From an uncultured Bacteroidia bacterium (GTDB lineage: Bacteria; Bacteroidota; Bacteroidia; Bacteroidales; UBA932): a DNA stretch of 64,000 bases. Location: contig CACYZM010000002.1 of the NCBI GenBank assembly GCA_902778855.1, forward strand, positions 49,938 through 113,937, given 5' to 3'. The position numbers and the translations under genes were made by a program. Position 1 is the first letter of the stretch. Each line of letters starts with the position of its first letter. Below, piece after piece: positions 52,975-61,124 of the stretch. The notes beneath the pieces were generated by a model, which searched no databases, was not told where the DNA came from, and saw only the letters and a program-made list of their open reading frames with translations.

Positions 52975-53534
52975 AACGGCTGGCTGTCTTTGCAAGCGGA
53001 TCGGGCACCAATTTCGAGGCCATTGCCCAAGCGTGCGTGGACGGGCGGATCGACGCCCGCATCGCGTTGCTCGTGTGCGACGTTCCCGGCGCCAAAGTCC
53101 TGGAGCGCGGCGAGCGCTTCGGCGTCGAGACCTTCTGCTTCCGGCCGAAATCGTATGCCTGCAAGGCCGATTTCGAGGCCGAGATCGCCGACCGCCTCGA
53201 CGCGCTGGGCATCGACCTGGTGTGCCTGGCCGGCTATATGCGCATCATCGGTCCGACGCTCCTGGAGCGCTACGGCGGCCGCATCATCAACATCCATCCG
53301 TCGTTGCTGCCCGCCTTCAAGGGGGCGCACGCGGTGGAAGACGCCGTGGCCTACGGCGTGAAAGTCTACGGCATCACCATCCATTGGGTCGATGCCACGC
53401 TCGACGGCGGGCGCATCATCGCCCAGGAGGCCTTCCCGTACGAAGGGAATGACCCTGCGGAGGTCCACCGCATCGGGCAAAAAATCGAACATCGTCTCTA
53501 TACCGAAACCATTCAGAAACTATTGCAAGCATGA
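52971..53534 (+). CDS. purN: Phosphoribosylglycinamide formyltransferase
   Basis: The protein is 187 aa from the ATG at 52971 ([20 protein letters not shown]). The formyltransferase active site is [17 protein letters not shown], with [14 protein letters not shown] supplying the catalytic Asp. It transfers a formyl group from 10-formyl-THF to GAR; folD 3 kb downstream supplies that cofactor. It overlaps purM and purH by 4 nt each. Confidence 0.95.
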   Translation: MKRLAVFASGSGTNFEAIAQACVDGRIDARIALLVCDVPGAKVLERGERFGVETFCFRPKSYACKADFEAEIADRLDALGIDLVCLAGYMRIIGPTLLERYGGRIINIHPSLLPAFKGAHAVEDAVAYGVKVYGITIHWVDATLDGGRIIAQEAFPYEGNDPAEVHRIGQKIEHRLYTETIQKLLQA

Positions 53535-55063
53535 GAGCACTCATCAGCGTCAGTGACAAAACGGGCGTGTCGGCCTTCGCCGCCGCCCTTGCCCGGCTCG
53601 GCTGGGAGATCATCGCCACGGGCGGCACGCAGCGCCTGCTGGAAAGCGAAGGCGTGAAAACCACCGGCATCAGCGAAGTGACGGGCTTCCCCGAAATCTG
53701 CGACGGCCGTGTCAAGACCCTGCACCCGAAGGTGCACGGCGCCCTGCTGGCCCGCCGCGACCTGCCCGCCCATCTCGAAGCCCTGCGGGAAAACGGCATC
53801 GAATTCATCGATCTGGTGTGCGTCAACCTCTATCCTTTCGCGGCTACGATCGCCCGGGAAGGGGTGACGATGGAAGAAGCCGTCGAGAACATCGACATCG
53901 GAGGACCCTCCATGCTTCGCAGCGCTGCCAAGAACTGGCGCGACGTGACCGTGGTCTGCGATCCCGGCGACTATTCGAAGGTTCTCTATGAGATTTCCCA
54001 GCAGGGGAACACGACGCCCGAGACGCGCCTGACCCTCTCGGCCAAGGCCTACACCCACACCGCGCAGTACGATACGATGATCGCCCGCTATATGCGCGCC
54101 CAGGCCGGCCTGCCCGAGAAGCTTTTCCTGGAATATGACCTGAAGCAGCCGCTTCGCTACGGCGAGAATCCGCACCAGCAGGCGCGTTTCTTTGCCGCGA
54201 AAGAGGCGGAGCCGTATTCCCTGGCCTTTGCCAAACAGATCCAGGGCAAGGAGATGTCGTACAACAACATCCAGGACGCCAATGCTGCGCTGAACATCCT
54301 GCGCGACTTCGCCGACCAGCCTTTCTGCGTAGCCCTCAAGCATATGAATCCTTGCGGCGCCGCGGTAGGCGAGACCATCGAGGCCGCCTGGCAGGCCGCG
54401 TATGAGGCCGACAAGGTAAGCATCTACGGCGGCATCGTCGGCGTGAACCGCGAGCTCACGGCCGAAGTGGCCCGGGGGATGAAGCCCATCTTCCTGGAAA
54501 TCGTCATCGCCCCTTCGTTCACGGAGGAAGCGCTCGAAATCCTGGCCACGAAGAAGAATCTCCGGGTGCTGCAGGTTGCGATGGAACCGATGGCGGAGGC
54601 GCCGATGCAGTATGTGGGCGTCAACGGCGGTATGTTGGTGCAGCAGCTCGACACTGCGGTCGAGAAGATCGGGGCGGAGATGTGCGTTACCCGCGTCAAG
54701 CCCACGGAAGCCCAGCTGCGCGACCTGGATTTCGGCTGGCGGATTGTCAAGCACGTGAAATCGAACGCCATCGCGGTCGTCCGCGACGGCCACACGCTGG
54801 GCGTGGGCGCCGGTCAGATGAACCGCGTCGGCTCGGCGGAGATCGCCCTGAAGGAAGCACAGGCCGCAGGCTTCACCGAAGGCCTGGTCCTGGCCTCCGA
54901 CGGCTTCCTGCCCTTCGGCGACACCGTCGCCCTCGCGGCGCAATACGGCGTGACCGCCATCGTCCAGCCCGGCGGCTCGATCCGCGATGAAGAATCCGTC
55001 GCCAAAGCCGACGAACTGGGCATCACGATGTTGTTTACCGGCGTCCGGCATTTCAAGCACTGA
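53531..55063 (+). CDS. purH: Bifunctional AICAR transformylase/IMP cyclohydrolase
   Basis: The 510-aa protein has an N-terminal IMP cyclohydrolase domain (SDKTGVSAFAAALARLGWEI, GGTQRLL and DGRVKTLHPKVHG). The AICAR transformylase domain has the catalytic KHMNPCGAAVG and SDGFLPFGDTVALAAQYG. It performs the last two steps to IMP. The ATG overlaps the purN stop. The stop at 55063 is 6 nt before a REP-like repeat. Confidence 0.96.
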   Translation: MRALISVSDKTGVSAFAAALARLGWEIIATGGTQRLLESEGVKTTGISEVTGFPEICDGRVKTLHPKVHGALLARRDLPAHLEALRENGIEFIDLVCVNLYPFAATIAREGVTMEEAVENIDIGGPSMLRSAAKNWRDVTVVCDPGDYSKVLYEISQQGNTTPETRLTLSAKAYTHTAQYDTMIARYMRAQAGLPEKLFLEYDLKQPLRYGENPHQQARFFAAKEAEPYSLAFAKQIQGKEMSYNNIQDANAALNILRDFADQPFCVALKHMNPCGAAVGETIEAAWQAAYEADKVSIYGGIVGVNRELTAEVARGMKPIFLEIVIAPSFTEEALEILATKKNLRVLQVAMEPMAEAPMQYVGVNGGMLVQQLDTAVEKIGAEMCVTRVKPTEAQLRDLDFGWRIVKHVKSNAIAVVRDGHTLGVGAGQMNRVGSAEIALKEAQAAGFTEGLVLASDGFLPFGDTVALAAQYGVTAIVQPGGSIRDEESVAKADELGITMLFTGVRHFKH

Positions 55064-55069
55064 TTGCCT

Positions 55070-55175
55070 GTGGCACTAAAGTATCTGACTACTAGAGTTT
55101 TACATAAAATTGTGTGCGTAAAAATGCGCACACGATAATTAGGAAAATTATGAGTATCAATGAGTTGAATGCCAC
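55070..55175 (+). repeat. REP-like palindromic repeat, copy 3, overlapping the purD start
   Basis: This is the same unit as the pair around the transposase, with GTGGC at 55070-55074 and GCCAC at 55171-55175. The central stem GTGTGCG (55112-55118) pairs with CGCACAC (55127-55133) around an A-rich loop. The flanks match copy 1 (TCnGACTA then CATAnAATnGTGTGCG). The last 26 bases are the first codons of purD. Confidence 0.8.
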
Positions 55176-56448
55176 GGCTTCTGTGCTTGTCGTAGGTGGC
55201 GGCGGACGGGAGCACGCCATTGTGGATGCGCTGAGCCGCTCCGCTCGGGTTGCGAAGATTTACTGTGCGCCGGGCAATGCAGGCATTGCTGGGCAGGCGG
55301 AATGCGTTCCGCTGAAAGATACGGATGTCGATGGCTTGCTGGCGTTTGCGAAAGCGAATCAGATCGACCTGACGGTCGTCGGGCCGGAGGCGGCGCTGGC
55401 GGCGGGAATCGTCGATAGGTTCCGTGCGGCGGGGCTGAAGATCTTCGGCCACACGCAGGCGGCTACGGCCATCGAGTCGAGCAAGGATTTCGCCAAGCGG
55501 CTGATGGCCGGCGCGCAGGTGCCGACGGCCGCTTATCGCACGTTCACGGATTTCGACAAAGCCTTGGCCTATGTCAAGGCCGGCTCGTTCCCGACGGTTA
55601 TCAAGTACGACGGTCTGGCCGCCGGCAAGGGCGTTGTCGTGGCGCCGACGCTGGAAGAAGCGGAAGCCGCGCTGCGCGACATGCTGCTCGACGGCCGCTA
55701 TGGAGAAGGGAAGGTGGTGATCGAAGAGTTCCTTGCCGGTCCCGAGTTTTCGCTGATGGCCTTCGTCAGCGGCCGTCAGGTTCGGCCGATGGTGGCCGCC
55801 CAGGACCACAAGCGCGCCTTCGACGGCGACAAAGGTCCGAACACGGGTGGCATGGGCGCCTATACCGAGTCGTTTGCGACGGGAAAGAGTGGCCTGTCGT
55901 TCATCTCGGATGAAGACTATGATTTTGCCGTCGCGCATATCCTCCAGCCGGTGGCCGACGCGATGGCCGATGCCGGTACACCGCTCAGCGGCGTCCTCTA
56001 CGGCGGTCTGATGAAGACGCCGACGGGCATCAAGGTCATCGAGTTCAACGCCCGTTTCGGCGATCCCGAGACGGAGGTGGTGCTTCCTCGTCTCGAAAGC
56101 GACATCTACGATGTCTTCGAGGCCGTCGCCACGGGCAGCCCGATTCCCGGCCTGCAGTGGCGCGATGAGTCCGTGATGGGCGTCGTGATGGCCTCCAAGG
56201 GCTATCCCGGCAGCTATGCCAAAGGCGTCGCCATCACGGTGGCTCCCGCGTTTGCCGAGCGGATCTATCACATGGGCACCAAACGCCAGGATGACGGCAG
56301 TCTGGTCACCGCCGGCGGCCGCGTCCTGATGGTCATCGCCTCCGCCCCGACCATGCCCGAAGCCTCCCGCCGCTGCTACGCCGCCGTGTCCCAAATCACC
56401 TGTGACAATCTCTTTTATCGTCACGACATCGCAAAATATGTATTATAG
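55150..56448 (+). CDS. purD: Phosphoribosylamine-glycine ligase with a repeat-derived N-terminus
   Basis: The protein is 432 aa from the ATG at 55150. The first nine codons (MSINELNAT) lie inside a REP-like repeat; the conserved family start follows (SVLVVGGGGREHAIVDAL). ATP-grasp motifs are FPTVIKYDGLAAGKGVVV, GPNTGGMGAYTE and VIEFNARFGDPETEVVLP. It makes GAR from phosphoribosylamine and glycine. A GTG at 55114 within the repeat stem is in frame but less likely. The GC-rich body is typical of its neighbours; only the start is A/T-rich. Confidence 0.93.
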   Translation: MSINELNATASVLVVGGGGREHAIVDALSRSARVAKIYCAPGNAGIAGQAECVPLKDTDVDGLLAFAKANQIDLTVVGPEAALAAGIVDRFRAAGLKIFGHTQAATAIESSKDFAKRLMAGAQVPTAAYRTFTDFDKALAYVKAGSFPTVIKYDGLAAGKGVVVAPTLEEAEAALRDMLLDGRYGEGKVVIEEFLAGPEFSLMAFVSGRQVRPMVAAQDHKRAFDGDKGPNTGGMGAYTESFATGKSGLSFISDEDYDFAVAHILQPVADAMADAGTPLSGVLYGGLMKTPTGIKVIEFNARFGDPETEVVLPRLESDIYDVFEAVATGSPIPGLQWRDESVMGVVMASKGYPGSYAKGVAITVAPAFAERIYHMGTKRQDDGSLVTAGGRVLMVIASAPTMPEASRRCYAAVSQITCDNLFYRHDIAKYVL

Positions 56449-56451
56449 TTA

Positions 56452-56529
56452 GTGCGAGATTGCGGATGGGTTTTTGTTCAGGAAACCATGCCACCCTCGG
56501 CAATGTAAGAGGGAAGAGCAATGCAGCAC
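56452..56529. repeat. Possible degenerate third multi-hairpin repeat (purD-folD gap)
   Basis: The outer stem pairs GTGC/GCAC (56452-56455 with 56526-56529) and ATTGC/GCAAT (56459-56463 with 56518-56522). Inside are a hairpin at 56466-56489 (one bulge) and CCCTC-10 nt-GAGGG (56494-56513). GCCACCCTCGGC here is the exact reverse complement of a stretch in copy A. Nothing else was found in the 100-bp gap. Confidence 0.45.
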
Positions 56530-56548
56530 GGTAGATAGTTTTTGACCT

Positions 56549-57397
56549 ATGGGAAAAATCATTGATGGAAAAGCCATTGCCGCGGGGCTGTATGACCAGA
56601 TGCGGCAGGAAGTCGAACAGATGGAAGTCAAGTACGGCCGGAGGCCGGGGCTGACGGTCATCATCGTCGGCGAGGATCCGGCCAGCCAGGTGTACGTCCG
56701 GAACAAGGAAGTGAATGCCAAAAAGGTCGGACTCGTCTCCGAAGTCATCCGCTTGCCGGAACAGACCACCCAGGACGAACTCCTCGCAGTCATCGCCCGC
56801 CTCAATGCCGACCCGACCATCGACGGCATTCTGGTCCAGCTGCCGGTGCCGAAACATATCGACAAGGACGCGGTCATCGCCGCAGTCGCGCCCGATAAGG
56901 ACGTGGACGGCTTCTTCGGCATGAAATCGGGCTTCACCCTCAAACACGGCTATGTCGCGCCGTGCACGCCGCGCGCCTGCATCCACCTGATCAAGACCAC
57001 CGGCGAGACCATCGAAGGCAAACACGCCCTCGTGGTCGGCCGCGGCGAACTCGTGGGCAAGCCGGTCGCCACGCTGCTGCTCAATGAGAACGCCACCGTC
57101 ACCATCGCCCATTCCCGCACCCGCAACCTGGGCGAGATCGCCCGCACGGCCGACATCATCATCGCCGCCGTCGGCAAGCCGAAGATCATCACCGGCGAGA
57201 TGGTCAAGCCCGGCGCCATCCTCATTGACGTGGGCATCAACCGCGGCGCCGACGGCAAACTCTGCGGCGACATCGAGTTCGATTCCGCCGAACCGGTCGC
57301 CGGCTGGATCACGCCTGTCCCGGGCGGCGTCGGCCCGATGACCATCGCGATGCTCATCCGCAACACGCTCGACTGTTATCTGAACCACGTAAAGTAA
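56549..57397 (+). CDS. folD: Methylenetetrahydrofolate dehydrogenase/cyclohydrolase
   Basis: The 282-aa protein has the catalytic-lysine region YVRNKEVNAKKVGL. The cofactor-domain segments are VVGRGELVGKPVATLLL, PCTPRACIHLI and the C-terminal GGVGPMTIAMLIRN. It interconverts methylene-THF and 10-formyl-THF. It supplies the formyl donor for PurN and PurH encoded just upstream, which explains its place after purD. Confidence 0.96.
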   Translation: MGKIIDGKAIAAGLYDQMRQEVEQMEVKYGRRPGLTVIIVGEDPASQVYVRNKEVNAKKVGLVSEVIRLPEQTTQDELLAVIARLNADPTIDGILVQLPVPKHIDKDAVIAAVAPDKDVDGFFGMKSGFTLKHGYVAPCTPRACIHLIKTTGETIEGKHALVVGRGELVGKPVATLLLNENATVTIAHSRTRNLGEIARTADIIIAAVGKPKIITGEMVKPGAILIDVGINRGADGKLCGDIEFDSAEPVAGWITPVPGGVGPMTIAMLIRNTLDCYLNHVK

Positions 57398-57400
57398 AAG

Positions 57401-57421
57401 ATTCCCGGTCGGGCCGGGAAT
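57401..57421 (+). terminator. Hairpin after folD
   Basis: ATTCCCGG (57401-57408) pairs perfectly with CCGGGAAT (57414-57421) across TCGGG. No T-run follows, so termination is uncertain. It lies between the folD stop and the small gene at 57433. Confidence 0.35.
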
Positions 57422-57432
57422 GACGAATAAGT

Positions 57433-57771
57433 ATGGTTGTCAACGTTTACGAACAGTATTTCGCCGCGGAAGGCATTTTCAACGGCGTCGAAAGGCGCGG
57501 GGCGCTGGTAATGCTGGTCTCCGACTCGGAGGCCGGCACCATCTGCTATCGCGCCGCCGTCACGTTCTTCCCGCATCGCGCCGAAGAAGACTATGCCGTT
57601 TCCTACGATGCCTTCTTCGAGAAAGAACTCTACCGTGCCCCTGGCCGCCGCTCCAAGAAACGCGAGGCCGCGCTGCTGGAGCTACTGCCAGCAGAAATCG
57701 ACGCCCTGGCCTCCGCCCACGACGCCCGCGTCCTTTGGGACCGTCCGCTCCGCGAAGCCCGCAGGGGCTGA
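57433..57771 (+). CDS. Small hypothetical protein
   Basis: The 112-aa soluble protein begins MVVNVYEQYFAAEGIFNGVE. A beta-rich first half (GALVMLVSDSEAGTICYRA) precedes a charged helical second half (KKREAALLELLPAEIDALAS). There is no signal peptide and no motif I recognise. Codon use looks like that of its neighbours, so it is probably real. It lies 36 nt after folD and may share its transcript. Confidence 0.65.
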   Translation: MVVNVYEQYFAAEGIFNGVERRGALVMLVSDSEAGTICYRAAVTFFPHRAEEDYAVSYDAFFEKELYRAPGRRSKKREAALLELLPAEIDALASAHDARVLWDRPLREARRG

Positions 57772-57809
57772 TCCGCTTGATACCGGCCGGACAGCGGCCG
57801 GAAGTAATA

Positions 57810-57839
57810 TTGGATTTTCCATTTATTTTCCTAACTTTG
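57810..57839 (+). promoter_or_regulatory. -33/-7 promoter for the peptide transporter gene
   Basis: TTG at 57810-57812 and TAACTTTG at 57832-57839 are exactly 19 bp apart. A GC-rich hairpin (57783-57789 with 57795-57801) lies just upstream and may end the preceding transcript. The ATG at 57885 is 45 nt downstream. Confidence 0.75.
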
Positions 57840-57884
57840 TTGGATGATAAGGTGAAAATCCAATTTTTTATATACTAGTAACCT

Positions 57885-59591
57885 ATGAGAATGCTATCTT
57901 TTTTGACGAATCTTTGGAACAGCAACGCGACGGTGGTCCTGCTGTTTTTGATTCTGATCGTCGTAGCGGTCTTCGTCGTCTATTACCTGAAGAAGGCGAA
58001 AGAGCACCCGAAGGGTCTGATTGCCGCTGCACTGAGTAACATGGGCGAGCGCTTCGGCTACTACATCATGAATGCCGTGCTGCTCCTGTTCCTGGTCTCC
58101 AAATTCGGTCTGCCCGACGGAACGGCCGGCCTCATCTATTCGTTCTTCTATTTCGGCATCTACATCCTGGCCCTGGTGGGCGGTCTGATCGCCGACAAGA
58201 CGCAGAACTACAACCGCACCATCCAGATCGGTCTGTTCATCATGGCGGCCGGTTACGTCGCCCTCGCCATTCCGCTCTTCAGCAAGGTGAACGGCATGGT
58301 GGCCGACGGCAACGGCGGCTGGTGGGGCATCCTCATCTTCACCTGCGTGGCCCTGCTCTGCATCGCTTTTGGTAACGGTCTGTTCAAAGGCAACCTGCAG
58401 GCTCTCGTGGGCAAGCTTTACGACGAGTTCGAAGTCGAGGAAGCCAAGAAAGGCCCCGAGGCCCTGAAGATCGCCAAGGACAAGCGTGACTCCGGTTTCC
58501 AGATTTTCTACGTGTTCATCAACATCGGCGGCGTGATCGCTCCGTTCATCGCCCCGATGCTCCGCAAATGGTGGCTCGGCCGCAGCAACTTCATCTACAA
58601 TGCCGACATGGCCGGTCTGTGCCATAAGTTCCTCGGCGGCGAGACCTCGATCGTTGAGAGCCAGAAGTTCATCGAGACGAGTGCCGCAGCGGTCACCGAT
58701 CCTTCGGTGCTCGCCAACCCGGCTCAGTTCTGCTCCGACTATGTGCAGGTGTTCAACACCGGTATCCACTGGGCCTTCATCGTGTCGGCTTGCGCTATGC
58801 TGACTTCGCTGTTCATTTTCCTGGCTACCAAACATAAGTTCCCGCAGCCCGGTAAGAAGGTCGCCGCCCAGAGCGTCGAATACACCGCCGAAGAGAAGCA
58901 GGCCATGGCCAAGGAAATCAAGCAGCGTATGGCCGCTCTGTTCGCCGTGCTCGGCATCGCCATCTTCTTCTGGCTCTCGTTCCACCAGAACGGCCAGTCG
59001 CTGATGGTTTTCGCCCGCGACTTCGTGGATTCCTCCAAGATCGCCCCTGAGATTTCGCAGGCGCTCAACCCGCTCTACGTGATCATCCTCACCCCGATCG
59101 TGATGGCCATTTTCGCCGGCCTGGCCCGCAAGGGAAAAGCGGTCTCCACGCCGCGCAAGATCGCGTACGGTATGTTTATCGCCGGTCTGGCTTATCTCTT
59201 CCTGGTGATTCTCTCGGTCGCCAATCACTATCCGTCCGGCGACGCTTTCCGCGCCATGGACTCGACCCAGATGGCTGCCGCAGGCCTGGCCAAATCGGGC
59301 TACTGGGTGATGTTCGTCATCTACTTCTTCCTGACCGTCGCCGAGCTGCTGATCTCGCCGCTGGGTCTGAGCTTTGTCTCGAAGGTGGCGCCGAAGCATA
59401 TGGTCGGTCTTTGCCAGGGCCTCTGGCTCGGTGCGACTGCCATCGGCAACCTCTTCATCTTCGTCGGCCCGATCATGCTCAATGCCTGGCCGATCTGGAA
59501 GTGCTGGACGGTGTTCCTGGTCATCTGCTTCGTGTCGATGTCGATCATGCTCGGCATGGTGAAGTGGCTGGAGAAGGTCACCAAGGACTAA
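57885..59591 (+). CDS. POT-family proton-coupled oligopeptide transporter
   Basis: The 568-aa MFS protein carries the POT signature LSNMGERFGYYIMNAVLLLF (ExxER-type motif). It has about 13-14 helices; an extra N-terminal helix (residues ~15-35) precedes the POT fold. The PTR2-type region DSGFQIFYVFINIGGVIAP is also present. It should import di- or tripeptides. It has its own promoter and is followed 16 nt later by a dehydrogenase gene. Confidence 0.92.
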   Translation: MRMLSFLTNLWNSNATVVLLFLILIVVAVFVVYYLKKAKEHPKGLIAAALSNMGERFGYYIMNAVLLLFLVSKFGLPDGTAGLIYSFFYFGIYILALVGGLIADKTQNYNRTIQIGLFIMAAGYVALAIPLFSKVNGMVADGNGGWWGILIFTCVALLCIAFGNGLFKGNLQALVGKLYDEFEVEEAKKGPEALKIAKDKRDSGFQIFYVFINIGGVIAPFIAPMLRKWWLGRSNFIYNADMAGLCHKFLGGETSIVESQKFIETSAAAVTDPSVLANPAQFCSDYVQVFNTGIHWAFIVSACAMLTSLFIFLATKHKFPQPGKKVAAQSVEYTAEEKQAMAKEIKQRMAALFAVLGIAIFFWLSFHQNGQSLMVFARDFVDSSKIAPEISQALNPLYVIILTPIVMAIFAGLARKGKAVSTPRKIAYGMFIAGLAYLFLVILSVANHYPSGDAFRAMDSTQMAAAGLAKSGYWVMFVIYFFLTVAELLISPLGLSFVSKVAPKHMVGLCQGLWLGATAIGNLFIFVGPIMLNAWPIWKCWTVFLVICFVSMSIMLGMVKWLEKVTKD

Positions 59592-59607
59592 ACCCTCGTT
59601 TTCAGCC

Positions 59608-60552
59608 ATGCTGAAAATTGTCTTTTTGGATGCGCAGACGCTGGGGAATGACATTTCCCTGGCGCCTGTGGCATCTTTGGGCGAATATGTCTCCTATCCC
59701 TCGACCCGTCCCGAAGAGGTGTTCGACCGCATCGCCGGCTTCGACGTGGTAATCACCAACAAGGTGTGGATGGGGAAGGAGCAGATCGATTCGTCGCCCG
59801 CCCTGAAACTCATCTGCGTGGCCGCTACCGGCACGAACAACGTCGATACGGCCTATGCTGCCTCCAAGGGGATTCCGGTGCGCAATGCGGTGGACTACTC
59901 CACCGAGAGCGTCACGCAGGTCACCTGGATGCACATCCTCGGCCTGGTCGGCAAGGCCCGTTTTTTCGACGGCTACGTGAAGGACGGCTCTTACAGCGCG
60001 AGCGGCTGCTTCACCAACGCCACCGAGCCCTTCTTCGAACTGCGCGGCAAAACCTTCGGCACCGTGGGCCTGGGCCACATCGGGACCCGCGTCGCCGCCG
60101 TCGCCGAGGCTTTCGGTATGAAGGTGCTCTACTATCCGACATCCGGCAAGCCGCATTCCGACCGCTATGAAGCCGACACCGACCTGGAAAGCTTCCTCTC
60201 GCGCTGCGACGTGGTCAGCGTGCACTGCCCGCTCAACGAGCGGACGAACGGTCTGATCGGCTATGCGCAGCTGAAACGGATGAAAGCCTCCGCCTTCATC
60301 GTCAATATGGGCCGCGGCGGCATCGTCGTGGAGGCCGACCTGGCCCGCGCCCTCGACGAGGGCCTGATCGCCGGCGGCGCGACCGACGTATTCACGAAGG
60401 AACCGCTTCCCGCCGACCATCCGTACCTGAAGATGCAGCATCCCGAGCGGCTGCTGCTGACCCCGCACATCGGATGGGCGAGCCGCGAGGCCCGCATCTG
60501 CCTGGTGGAAAAAATTGCCGCCAACATCCAGAATACATTCAAAAACCTTTAA
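59608..60552 (+). CDS. D-2-hydroxyacid dehydrogenase (hydroxypyruvate/glycerate type)
   Basis: The 314-aa enzyme has the NAD-binding Rossmann motif GTVGLGHIGTRVAAVAEAFG. Active-site segments are VAATGTNNVDTAYA, HCPLNERTNGLI, NMGRGGIVVEADL and the catalytic His in LLLTPHIGWAS. It reduces a 2-keto acid, probably hydroxypyruvate or glyoxylate, with NAD(P)H. Specificity is by family resemblance only. Confidence 0.9.
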   Translation: MLKIVFLDAQTLGNDISLAPVASLGEYVSYPSTRPEEVFDRIAGFDVVITNKVWMGKEQIDSSPALKLICVAATGTNNVDTAYAASKGIPVRNAVDYSTESVTQVTWMHILGLVGKARFFDGYVKDGSYSASGCFTNATEPFFELRGKTFGTVGLGHIGTRVAAVAEAFGMKVLYYPTSGKPHSDRYEADTDLESFLSRCDVVSVHCPLNERTNGLIGYAQLKRMKASAFIVNMGRGGIVVEADLARALDEGLIAGGATDVFTKEPLPADHPYLKMQHPERLLLTPHIGWASREARICLVEKIAANIQNTFKNL

Positions 60553-60564
60553 TACACTACGGTT

Positions 60565-61113
60565 ATGACTGCAATCATTATCATTGCCATTGTGGCGATC
60601 CTCGTCCTGTGGGTAATTTCCGTGCAGCGGAAACTCGTCAAGCAGGAAGAAATCTGCAAGAACGGCCTCAGCCAGATCGGCGTCCAGCTCGCCAGCCGCT
60701 GGGATGCCCTCAAGGCCCTCGCCGAACTGACCAAGGGATACTCCGAACATGAGTACAAGACCATCACCGACACCATCGCCCAGCGCCGTCCCATCACCGC
60801 CGCCAGCAGCAGCGCCGATGCCAACGCGCAGGAGAATCTCTTCAACGAGGCGCTCGGCCGCCTGAACCTCGTGGTGGAACGCTATCCGGAACTCAAGGCC
60901 AACGAGACGTACATCAAGACGATGGACAGCGTCAACACCTACCAGAACCAGGTGCGGATGAGCCAGATGGTCTACAACGACTCGGTCACCAAGTTCAACC
61001 AGCTGATCCGTCAGTTCCCCGACTCGATCGTCGCCTCGCTGTTCCACTTCACGCCGCGTGAATACCTGGAGCAGAATCAGGACAAGGCCGAGATGCCTTC
61101 GATGAAACTCTAG
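60565..61113 (+). CDS. LemA family protein
   Basis: The 182-aa protein has one N-terminal membrane helix (IIIIAIVAILVLWVISVQ). A coiled-helical cytoplasmic domain follows with the LemA pattern: QIGVQLASRWDALKALAEL, LNLVVERYPELKANETY and YNDSVTKFNQLIRQFP. Function is unclear in most bacteria. It is paired with a DUF2207 membrane protein 11 nt downstream, a common association. Confidence 0.93.
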   Translation: MTAIIIIAIVAILVLWVISVQRKLVKQEEICKNGLSQIGVQLASRWDALKALAELTKGYSEHEYKTITDTIAQRRPITAASSSADANAQENLFNEALGRLNLVVERYPELKANETYIKTMDSVNTYQNQVRMSQMVYNDSVTKFNQLIRQFPDSIVASLFHFTPREYLEQNQDKAEMPSMKL

Positions 61114-61124
61114 CATTCGCCGGT

